Assembly (NCBI GenBank): GCA_965644295.1
Contig: CBFFRP010000324.1
Location: 186,001-250,000, forward strand
Direction: 5' to 3'
Origin: Paraphysomonas bandaiensis
Taxonomy: Eukaryota > Chrysophyceae
DNA: 64,000 nucleotides
Position 1 is the stretch's first letter; every line of letters starts with the position of its first letter. The notes under the pieces are model-generated. The model searched no databases and had not been told where the DNA came from. It saw only the letters and a list, made by a program, of their open reading frames with translations. Shown here in pieces: positions 55,563-64,000 of this stretch. A program made the translations under genes and the position numbers.

Positions 55563-58190
55563 GATGTTGATAGTAATCGAATAACTTCACCTCTTAATGT
55601 CTTATCGGACTATGCATATGATGACTCACTCGAGCAGTGATATGATACATATCAACATGCATCATCACACTGAATGAATAGAAGTCCATGAAGTCAGTCA
55701 TTCTTCATATAGAGTGAGTGTCAAATACGGATGTAGTCAAAACTACAGTGGACAGTGGACGACTTCCAAAACCCCCTCTGCCTGTAGTTTTCGAAAATAC
55801 ATGTATACCATGGTAAACTACAAGCGTGACCTCCAAAACTATTATTGTATCGGCCGTCAGCATCTCATTTTTCGGGAATAAATTGAAGCAAAACTTGACT
55901 ATATTACTGATATTCAACTACGTATGGAATACAGATAATTGTTGTCTCAATATTAGAGGCATCTTGGAACAAAAATATACAAAGGATGCCAATTCTACTC
56001 ATGCACATAAATTGCACTACACAAATGACTATTCATAGAGGAGATACATCGTGCTATTGAAAATAAGCAAGGTGTGGAGTGCTTTGGAGGGGATGGTGAA
56101 GACGAAGTTGATGGGGACAGCGAGATGGACGATTGCGGTTACACATTACTTGATTCAGCTTCTTCTTCGAATACGAATGACTCTACGGGAGAGAACTACT
56201 TAAACTCTCCGATTTTTCTTCATTAAGCGATCCAATGTCGGAAGCCTAATCAAGTAATGTGTAACCGCAATCGTTCATCTCCTCGCTGTCCCCATCAACT
56301 TCGTCTTCACCATCCCCTCCAAAGCACTCCACACCTTGCTTATTTTCAATAGCACGGTGAATCACCTCTATGAATAGTCATTTGTGTAGTGCAATTTATG
56401 TGCATAGTTTTGGAGGTCACACTTGTAGTATATGGTGGTAGTATACATGATTTTCGAACATTTGTTACACACTTTGTGACGGACTTTGTGACACGTCACA
56501 AAAAACTACAGAGGGGTTTTTGGAAGTCGTCCAGTGTATAGCACGACGAACCTGGTACTTGTATGTCGTATCCAGTACTGTATGTATGTGTGCGGAGAGT
56601 ATCATACAGCAGTAGGCAGCAGGAGCAATGATGGATCTTATTGTATCAGCAGATCACTAATCACAGCTACTGTATGAACCATTGAGAGAAGTATATGTGA
56701 GTTGTTCTTTCCTATTAGGCACTTCATTTCGTCTGCATATGGTACTCAACAGTGTGGTTGATAATGTTCAGAGACAACAAAACAATACCAACAAAGAGGT
56801 ACAACCCATACGACGATAGAATAAGGCATATACAGGGGGATTAATCTACCACATATGCCAGTATAGCTAACAGAATGTAAACTGTGTGTTGCACAGTGTT
56901 CCGTTATATGTCTCATCGGTTATCATCAGTTCATGTGTACAAGACAGCTTTCTACACACCTAAGAGATCAATAGATACATAAGAGGAATATTATATTCCA
57001 TTTTATTGCCGTTTCTGCTGTATTTAAACTATGGGAACGAAGTTATCGAAGAACTCGTCTCAATCTGCATCACACTCCTCGATGTCTTCGTATCAAATAC
57101 CCAATACCGGCTTTCATTGACCTTATCATAGCCCCCCTCAGTGAGCTGAAGACCAAACTCAAGTGTGATACTGTTTCGCATTATAGTGATGCCATTGAAT
57201 ACTCTCTTTTTTGAGAAATGTAGTCAACTGAAATAGGTTTTCTGTTTCACTGAAGAGAGAGGACGGACAATCTATAAGTTTAAGTCTTACTTGATACATT
57301 CACTGATTAATTACTTTAGTTCTCTTTAGCTTGTTGCAATATGTTACGCATAATATTTCAGCTAGTTTACTAGACACACCATGATTTCTGCTAATTGTGG
57401 ACGCAAAGCACGTAACATATTTCGCCTTGCAGTAATTTGCATTTTGACGTGATTGTATAGAATCTGTTGTATAGAACAAAACTTTCATTCTATGATGAGA
57501 TTATTAATTTTAATCAACGTCACTTATCATTCATTGTCAACCGCGAATCTATCAACCATTCTCATACTTTATATCACGATGTTATATCTTATAGATCCAA
57601 AGACCCTGATTATGACAAAATCGACCCTACTATAGACCAACTGCGGAAAATATCACATCTACTTGCGGACGCGATCTCGAATAACAGCTACAACTTAAAC
57701 CCTTTCAAGCTTTCTCTTATGTTTGTCACTCACACTATCGTCTCTTATAAACGCAACTTAACCGCTGGGACAAATCAGAATGACTGCAGCATGGTATATG
57801 CTGTATAGGCGTATCACTGCGTGATATACCCTTCCATACTTCACAAGTGTTACCCCACACTCCCTTTGGATCTAATTAGGTTATTACACTTCAATTTCAA
57901 AATGATGTTTCGACTAGTTCTATTTCACTTTTGTCGCGAGTAATTCCTGTCAGTCATCAGAAACACCTCGTAGTCCTCTACCAACATAACTCCCCTATCA
58001 TAAGTAGTTAAGTTGTATGCGTAGAGATTCAAGATTGATGATATACACATTACATGTGTATTGTGACTACAAGTCTCCTTTTACTTTAAAAAAAGTGTAA
58101 ACAAAAACTCACAGTTTCTACATATTTACATATACATGGGTTAGGAATAAATAAAATCAGAAATATAAACGTGAAATTAAGTCGCTGTTT
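55563..58190. other. spacer with fold-back element
   Basis: No supported host gene. The fold-back element occupies 55,755-56,535. A plus-strand frame at 57,467-57,808 (about 113 codons) has a fairly protein-like composition (RSKDPDYDKIDPTIDQLRKI) but no family or splice context; low-confidence leftover coding piece. Confidence 0.4.
55755..56535. mobile_element. fold-back element with inverted coding remnants
   Basis: Outer ends read TGGACGACTTCCAAAA on the left and the inverse TTTTGGAAGTCGTCCA on the right. Matching inverted blocks follow: GTGACCTCCAAAACTA, CATAAATTGCACTACACAAA, CGTGCTATTGAAAATAAGCA, GAGTGCTTTGGAGGGGATGG, GACGAAGTTGATGGGGACAG and GATTGCGGTTACACATTACT. The loop is about 80 bp (56,157-56,247). 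The left arm has an extra 160 bp (55,840-56,000). The right arm has its own insert with TGACGTGTCACAAAGTC. The left arm encodes an acidic peptide (EIHRAIENKQGVECFGGDG onward, to a TAA at about 56,226), probably the fossil end of a transposon protein. Confidence 0.75.
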
Positions 58191-61100
58191 TCACGGCTCT
58201 ACTCTTGGGGCTAATATTTCGGTTGGAGGACCACGACTGCCACTGCCATCCGAATTCGCTGCTCCCATTCTAGGTACTCGTAGTAACCGACCAGCAGGTC
58301 TCTGTTTCTGAATGGAATCTAGTTTACCATTAGCACTACGTAATGACTCACGGAGAGATTGGAGTGTGTTTTGAAGAGATGAAACCTTTCCACGAATAAC
58401 TTCCTCAACGCCTTCCTCTACCGTTGCATCTACTGTGTCAGTAGATACTGATACTTGGCGTGATATGGTGCCTTTCCTGTGCGGAGCTACTTTCTGATTA
58501 GAATCCAGAACAGACAATGTGTCTTGAATTAAGCTCAGTCTTTTCTCGATAACAGTGCTTCGATGTTCAGAATGCCCCCCATGGCTTGCGGTGTCCTCAC
58601 TGCTTCGACGTATGATTAGATCACCAGATACATCTGTTTCAAGTGCATGCTCTGACTCTACTTTCTCTTGTAGACCAAGCAATCCAATAGGAATCCAACT
58701 GACATCGCCATTCTCCATGCATTGGCGGACATACATCTCCAGGCTGGTGTCTTGACTACGGGGTTGTTGCCAAATCCTCATTACAAAATATAGATAATTC
58801 CACATATTGTGTGTCACAGTTCTGTGCGAATAGAAGTCCACCGTCTCTCTGGTTTTTCGTTTGTCGAATTCGTGCCTGTCAATTCCACATATGAAGCATC
58901 GGTTGGAAATATGCTCTTCTCTTTCCTCCTTGATATTACGGAGCTCCCCGAAAGTATTGATGATAATACCAAAAAATATATTCCTCAGAATTACAACTAT
59001 TATGAAGTAAATCCCTACATCAAGAATCATTCTATTGCTGGTTGTGTCGACCATGTACTGCCCAAGACCTTCAGTTGCTCTGATGCCATAGTTGAAGGCC
59101 AGCAACACACTATGATACATACTTGTATTTTCTTCAGCAAACTGATAATAGTCAGTTCGAAAAAATAGGAATATGACTGCGGCTGTTATGTAAAGAGCAA
59201 TAACCATTATGATAAAAGTTGAAAACAACTGCCGAGCTGGAATCACAACAGCGTATAGAACATCTCTACTCGTTGAATCAAGAACAATGTAGTCTAGCAG
59301 CAACACAGACAAAAACAAGTAATGCTTCCACAAAGCAAGAACTGTTACTCCCAGGTAACAAAAATACCAAAGCGGTAATATGTCTGTTATAGCACATGCA
59401 AAGGACATCAGCATACTGTGACCTGATGATATATTTGTATTGAATGACACAGGAACACGGACGACCAAAGACACCAAAAATATTACAGCTGAAAATACTA
59501 CGTGAACGATATTTAATCCATATAGGACGCGTCGAATTTCATCTGGTAGGCGAATATTACCCGTGGATCTTTCTTCCACGTAGTACACTGTCAAAAGGAT
59601 ATTCATAGCAATAACATTGGCGAACATTATTCTAGAGAGAGTTCCAATGAAGTGCCACACATTACCAACACCATAAGATTTAAGAGTTTGTTGGTGAACC
59701 GCTTCACGGTGTAAGCCCTCGGCATGTTTCATAAAATCTTTTAATTTCAACTCTTGGCTCACACAATTCATGTGCTCAATAATTTTTCCTTTACTACTCT
59801 CAGATAGGTCCTTCGCAAGTTCCGGAATGTGAAAATAGTGCCTATGTAGGTGTTGGTCCCAAACTACTTCCACAGAAGAGATATCACTGTCTATACATTT
59901 CTGAGCATTTGAAGGCATTTCGACATTCTTGTCATTGAGGGATTTCAAAAACACAAGATATTTGGCCTGAAGTCGAGTTAACTTTTCAACATCTGTAGTG
60001 AGACCAAATTCGTCAGTGATACTTGGAACAATTAAAACGTTTAAGACGTTGACTTCTATAGCTGTTTGAACTCGTTCCAGAACGACTGAGTCGCTGGGAA
60101 GGCCTTCTATAGAAGCCCGCAGCACATCAATTACAAATTCTTTCAAAGTTTCGGAATCAGAACCCCATTCTACAGTATAATTGTACGATGGGCGGGCACT
60201 TCTCATCAGTCTGTTCATCGCAACGAGCATGTCAGTGTGCAGAACAAAATGCTCTTGACATCCTTTGCTGGGGCCATGTAGAATACCCAATATCGTGTGT
60301 ATCACACGAATGGCAACCTTTGTGCAAGTGTGTCCTTCGAGCCTACTCAACACATCAATAAAATTGGCAAGAATATCCAATATGTTGACAAAGCGGGTAT
60401 TTCCCTCCTGTTCTCTTAGAATATCTTTGTTACTCATAAAATTTCCATCACACATCGCCCTCAAGAGAGTCAACATAACCATACAATCTGGTAGAGGAGA
60501 AGAAAAATCGGAGTTCTCCGAGGCACCTTCAAGTTCCGCATAGCGCTTCTGCATTTCAATTATCTCTTTCGTTTGCTCAAAAAAGAGAGTCGAATCCTTC
60601 TCAGATAAATATGTGTTTATTGTTTTTTGCACATTAATGTTTCCTCCACGCCTCACAAGTATAACAGTGAGCAACTTCGCAGCTTCGATGCTGAGCTTAA
60701 CGTCTATACCTATGGCAATGAGATCAAGGCACATGAACGTAACACCGCAATTGTCAAAGACATCGTGAAACCAAGAAGTGTCGGACACCTCAACACCTTG
60801 AAGAGGATCCGAAATTTCTTCGATTTTATATCCGATTTGCTTTTCAAGAATGTACCGCAATGTACGCACAAACCACATTGCAGATGTTGCCACATTTTTC
60901 TGGAGCGAGCAGGTAGTTGACGTCTTTTCAACTTGTGTCCGCATGTAGTTAGTAAGTTTAAGAATAAAAGGTTCTAATCGAATGTCTGACACACTTTGCT
61001 CCGCAATCATGGGTATTCTTGTGAATGTTTGAATGGATGCCTCTTGAAGATACTCATCCGGAACTTTAATCTTTTCCAAGAATGCTTGAAATTGACGGCG

Positions 61101-64000
61101 ATAAAAAATCTGCTGTATTTCATCGGATAGAGATTTCTGGCGATTGACTTGGCTCCTCCGCTTAGCTCTTTGCTGTGCCACATTATTGTCGACATTAGTA
61201 TTCACTTCATCCATTGCAAAATCGCTGTGAACTCCACATAAACAAGCGATGGTATCCGATAATGACTCGATGCACTGAGACCCAAGAAAATCCCGCTTCT
61301 TTTCCAAAAGTTCACGAATAGAACAGCCAAATCTGTATATAATAGCATTGATATCAGATTCCGTTCGTTGCGTGCCCTCAAATGATAATTCGCTTTCATA
61401 CGCCGTCGCATCATAAAATGCAGCAAAATCGAATTCATTGAAAAACTTAATCGCAACCTTGGTGCATATGTGCATCCAATCCGTGTTTTGCTGTCTAAAG
61501 TTTGATACAGGACTGCTTTTGCGGAGCCAAAGTGGAAGTTGCGCTTGTGCTTGCTCAAAGAATAGAGTGGCCTCCTCAATAAATCGCCACATTAACTCAG
61601 AAGCTTCGATTAATTCAGGCTTTGAATCAAGTGCTTCTGAAAGAACAAGACCGAGAGCTTTCTTCACGCAAAATATAGTTCCAGGATCTAATATTGCAGC
61701 TACTACGTCGTCCAAAGGGTATACAGCCTGCAATTTCGGTCCCAACTTACAGCCAGCAAGTAGAGTGATAAGATTGACATGATATCGTAGCTCTGGTGAC
61801 AACTCGTCCTCATTCGGGCACTTCTCAGCATTCAAATAAGGTGCCATCGCAGCAGCACGTTCTCTGTACTCATTTGACTCAGGTGAACAACACCATAATA
61901 AAATATGGGGAGCCCTATCAGCATTTGTTAAGTGTTTGGCAATCTCACTTCGAACCGCTGCTATGCCGCTGTCACTGGTATCTGCCAGATCAGTCATGCC
62001 AACAAACAGATCCAAGTACTCGGGCTTGCGTCCATTGGTTACTATCTTTTGCATAAACTCCGCCAAGTACCTCCTTTGGCATTGCTTTATCAGAAACCTA
62101 TTTCCAGAGAGTATAGAGCGAACAACATTCGAACTACGGACATCATCATCAACTCTATCCAAGAACCAAGTTAGATACGTGAAAACAATTTCTTGGTTCG
62201 TCTCATTGTTTCTGACGAAGTTACTTAGTAAATCATTACATGCGCGAATGATTTTCTTAATAACAACATGAGGTTCCCCCAAACTCGCATCAAGCAGAGC
62301 CACCTGAACGGCCATAATGTTGTCAATTGCACCCATGTTCGCCAATATTTTCTGAACTTCTGGGTCCTCTGTGTGCGGTGGTTCAAATTCAATTATTTTG
62401 GTAGGCGCATTAACCTTTAGAAGGTCTGTCAATTCTACCATTATGTCATGAAGCTGATCCGCAACCCTGTTATCTTCAGCAGTCTTCAATTCCCCCCATA
62501 TTTCAAAGTTCTCAGCAAACTTTTTCATCAATTTCAACTGCGACGATATGGAAAGGAACTTATCCTCAACTTTCGGATTTGATATTATTTGAATGTTTTC
62601 CATTGCTTCACGTAAGCGTTGCTTTTCACTTTTATGTATCATAAGCAAATATAACGCCTCCTGTACTAAATTGGGATCCGAATACATAACAATATCCAAT
62701 AGCGCATCATCGAACTTTGCAGGAATAAAGGCTGCACAGCTGTCGTCTGCATCCATGGTTCTCATGTAGATATCAACAGCATCACGACTTTTCCCATCAC
62801 TTTCGGCATTATACCATTGCACGAACGCGTGAAATGATGACGACAGTTTTCTATCTTGAATTCTGTCGTGAACAATAGACAAAACACGCAAAATTCCGGC
62901 AATAGTTCTGACTTCGCTCTCCGTTGTCGTTTTGTATCGTGCTGGCATTGTCCACGGTTTAACTACCTGTGCACCCTCAGCTATCTTTTTCAGCAACCTG
63001 GCTGCTCGAATCACTCTTATCAGTCTAAGTATACGAACCGTTTTTAGCGTTTTGGCAAAATTTGCAGCTCTTCCCAAGCCGGGAGAATCTATAGAAAGAA
63101 GAACGATATCCAAAGTGACGACGGCGATATCAATAAGATTAAATGGTGACTGGCAAAACGTGTGGACGTTTTCATACACAGCAGCGTAGCAGTACATTCG
63201 AATCGTCAATTCCAATATGAAAACAATGGAAACAGATAAATCAAAGGCATACAACCCAGCAAACGTTTCGGAGGGGTAAAACACTTGGACAGCAGAGAAA
63301 ACAGTCGTTACAACAACCAATGTGAGCACAAATGTCAAAAATTTCATCGACTCGAACACTCGCAAAAGCTTCAATTCGAATTTGTCACTGAGTTCAACTC
63401 CACCTCCTTCGTCCTTAAATCGCATGGATTTATGACTTTTTCCACGAGACAGGTTATTCGACGAAAGAGTCAGCTTCTTCGATCTCGCTCTATGTATCGC
63501 ATCACTCTTCTCCGACGGCATCACTTTTCGAGAGGCACGAAACGACTTTCCCACTGACGATAGCGATGACATGACTTGTCCTTTCACACTAGCACTTTTA
63601 CTAGCACGCGCCTTCGCAGCAGCTGCAGCAACGACGGATTCCAACGTCATGTACTCATCATTATCTTCATCATCCTCATCATCACTTGCAGCAACATCCT
63701 CCACTACAGTAGAGTACAGACGATGGTCATCAAGAGCATCCACGAGTGGGTTTATTATGTCTTGGAGTTGTTCAGGTGTACTGTAGTAGCCAAACCGAAC
63801 CAAATCAAGTAGTAGATCCATCATTTCTGCGGACAACTCATCGCACTTAGTTGTATCAAAGCTACTATGCAAGTAATCAGATATAATTTGTTGTAGCAAT
63901 CCGAAGCAGTACGGGCTACCCGAATGGTATTTATTAAAACTGCTGTGATGGCCTCCCTCTAAATCTGACGAAGTCTTAATAAGACGAGGAAATCTGGCCT
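58191..64000 (-). CDS. IP3-receptor-like channel with an added voltage-sensor domain (partial, 5' end outside window)
   Basis: One open frame from the stop at 58191 to the window end (over 1,930 residues), with no intron seen. The upstream edge has no stop, so the start lies outside. In order: acidic linker; a four-helix voltage-sensor-like domain at about 62,970-63,345, with S4 residues VRILRLIRVIRAARLLKK (Arg at every third position) and S2 FILELTIRMY; RIH-like armadillo regions (ETNQEIVFTYLTWFL); a RIH-associated block (LRYHVNLITLLAGC, LDDVVAAILDPG); then the channel helices near 58,950-59,700. After the last helix (VGIYFIIVVILRNIFFGIII) comes CFICGIDRHEFDKR and HNMWNYLYFV, the C-terminal Zn finger and linker unique to IP3 receptors. 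The filter region reads ATEGLGQYM, not GGGVGD. Ligand-binding MIR domains would be upstream. Probably an intracellular calcium-release channel. Confidence 0.88.
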   Translation of the reverse strand, partial: ARFPRLIKTSSDLEGGHHSSFNKYHSGSPYCFGLLQQIISDYLHSSFDTTKCDELSAEMMDLLLDLVRFGYYSTPEQLQDIINPLVDALDDHRLYSTVVEDVAASDDEDDEDNDEYMTLESVVAAAAAKARASKSASVKGQVMSSLSSVGKSFRASRKVMPSEKSDAIHRARSKKLTLSSNNLSRGKSHKSMRFKDEGGGVELSDKFELKLLRVFESMKFLTFVLTLVVVTTVFSAVQVFYPSETFAGLYAFDLSVSIVFILELTIRMYCYAAVYENVHTFCQSPFNLIDIAVVTLDIVLLSIDSPGLGRAANFAKTLKTVRILRLIRVIRAARLLKKIAEGAQVVKPWTMPARYKTTTESEVRTIAGILRVLSIVHDRIQDRKLSSSFHAFVQWYNAESDGKSRDAVDIYMRTMDADDSCAAFIPAKFDDALLDIVMYSDPNLVQEALYLLMIHKSEKQRLREAMENIQIISNPKVEDKFLSISSQLKLMKKFAENFEIWGELKTAEDNRVADQLHDIMVELTDLLKVNAPTKIIEFEPPHTEDPEVQKILANMGAIDNIMAVQVALLDASLGEPHVVIKKIIRACNDLLSNFVRNNETNQEIVFTYLTWFLDRVDDDVRSSNVVRSILSGNRFLIKQCQRRYLAEFMQKIVTNGRKPEYLDLFVGMTDLADTSDSGIAAVRSEIAKHLTNADRAPHILLWCCSPESNEYRERAAAMAPYLNAEKCPNEDELSPELRYHVNLITLLAGCKLGPKLQAVYPLDDVVAAILDPGTIFCVKKALGLVLSEALDSKPELIEASELMWRFIEEATLFFEQAQAQLPLWLRKSSPVSNFRQQNTDWMHICTKVAIKFFNEFDFAAFYDATAYESELSFEGTQRTESDINAIIYRFGCSIRELLEKKRDFLGSQCIESLSDTIACLCGVHSDFAMDEVNTNVDNNVAQQRAKRRSQVNRQKSLSDEIQQIFYRRQFQAFLEKIKVPDEYLQEASIQTFTRIPMIAEQSVSDIRLEPFILKLTNYMRTQVEKTSTTCSLQKNVATSAMWFVRTLRYILEKQIGYKIEEISDPLQGVEVSDTSWFHDVFDNCGVTFMCLDLIAIGIDVKLSIEAAKLLTVILVRRGGNINVQKTINTYLSEKDSTLFFEQTKEIIEMQKRYAELEGASENSDFSSPLPDCMVMLTLLRAMCDGNFMSNKDILREQEGNTRFVNILDILANFIDVLSRLEGHTCTKVAIRVIHTILGILHGPSKGCQEHFVLHTDMLVAMNRLMRSARPSYNYTVEWGSDSETLKEFVIDVLRASIEGLPSDSVVLERVQTAIEVNVLNVLIVPSITDEFGLTTDVEKLTRLQAKYLVFLKSLNDKNVEMPSNAQKCIDSDISSVEVVWDQHLHRHYFHIPELAKDLSESSKGKIIEHMNCVSQELKLKDFMKHAEGLHREAVHQQTLKSYGVGNVWHFIGTLSRIMFANVIAMNILLTVYYVEERSTGNIRLPDEIRRVLYGLNIVHVVFSAVIFLVSLVVRVPVSFNTNISSGHSMLMSFACAITDILPLWYFCYLGVTVLALWKHYLFLSVLLLDYIVLDSTSRDVLYAVVIPARQLFSTFIIMVIALYITAAVIFLFFRTDYYQFAEENTSMYHSVLLAFNYGIRATEGLGQYMVDTTSNRMILDVGIYFIIVVILRNIFFGIIINTFGELRNIKEEREEHISNRCFICGIDRHEFDKRKTRETVDFYSHRTVTHNMWNYLYFVMRIWQQPRSQDTSLEMYVRQCMENGDVSWIPIGLLGLQEKVESEHALETDVSGDLIIRRSSEDTASHGGHSEHRSTVIEKRLSLIQDTLSVLDSNQKVAPHRKGTISRQVSVSTDTVDATVEEGVEEVIRGKVSSLQNTLQSLRESLRSANGKLDSIQKQRPAGRLLRVPRMGAANSDGSGSRGPPTEILAPRVEP

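Noticed and set aside
57467-57808. A 113-codon plus-strand frame as a gene
   Set aside because: No recognisable family, no neighbouring exons and competing frames in the same place. Left as a spacer remark only.
1-64000. tRNA, rRNA and CRISPR features
   Set aside because: I looked for TTCGANTCC-type loops and for regularly spaced direct repeats and found none that fold or repeat properly. A covariance-model search could still reveal small RNAs.

Overview
This window looks like nuclear DNA from a single-celled, probably flagellated eukaryote. Most multi-exon genes are interrupted by GT-AG introns that are strikingly uniform (about 43-84 bases, most 47-56). The genes are eukaryotic: DSCC1, insulysin, GCSH, MRT4, CSB/ERCC6, an IP3-receptor-like channel, RCC1/BTB, and an L-2-hydroxyglutarate dehydrogenase. 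A stramenopile or similar protist is my best guess, from the peptidyl-serine galactosyltransferase family gene, the VSD/IP3-receptor-like channel and the intron style. I cannot prove the lineage from sequence alone.

Layout. 1-2,250: no gene seen. 2,251-3,774: DSCC1 (+). 4,059-4,480: transposon fragment. 5,727-7,256: Golgi-type glycosyltransferase (+). 7,706-8,526: complete hAT-like element with an 8-bp target duplication. 9,288-9,990 and 11,062-13,515: two unrecognised minus-strand genes. 13,990-14,133: CATA microsatellite. 14,478-15,286: orphan gene (+). 16,509-19,278: RCC1/double-BTB gene (+). 20,417-20,869: RRM-like gene (-). 21,375-22,963: coiled-coil gene (+). 23,583-23,858: long hairpin. 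24,775-25,226: Flower/TVP18-type membrane protein (+). 25,727-27,980: C-rich anomalous block and long-TIR repeats. 28,254-32,390: 18-exon insulysin-like protease (-). 33,135-34,256: orphan (+). 34,891-35,811: CCT-motif-like protein (-). 36,397-38,301: EF-hand/UEV fusion (+). 39,243-40,175: disordered orphan (-). 40,989-42,228: L2HGDH (+). 43,216-44,987: surface membrane protein (-). 47,123-47,771: GCSH (-). 48,261-49,117: MRT4 (+). 49,296-51,340: repeat cluster. 51,661-55,562: CSB/ERCC6 helicase (-). 55,755-56,535: fold-back element. 58,191 to the right edge: channel that joins a voltage-sensor domain to an IP3-receptor-like body (-), cut by the window end.

The genes form no obvious pathway. 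They are ordinary single genes on both strands, separated by 0.3-2.5 kb of AT-rich spacers, many holding DNA-transposon debris. Neighbouring divergent pairs (GCSH/MRT4, insulysin/33,135 gene, RRM/21,375 gene) share upstream regions of about 0.5-0.75 kb. Exon models were built by hand. In nearly every recognised gene, the spliced length is a multiple of three and the junction restores the family's conserved sequence. The most interesting items are the voltage-sensor/IP3-receptor-like chimera, the EF-hand/ubiquitin-conjugating (UEV) fusion, the CSB protein with an N-terminal Rad18-type zinc finger and an 18-nt exon at its ATP-binding loop, and several families of hAT-like, fold-back and long-TIR elements.
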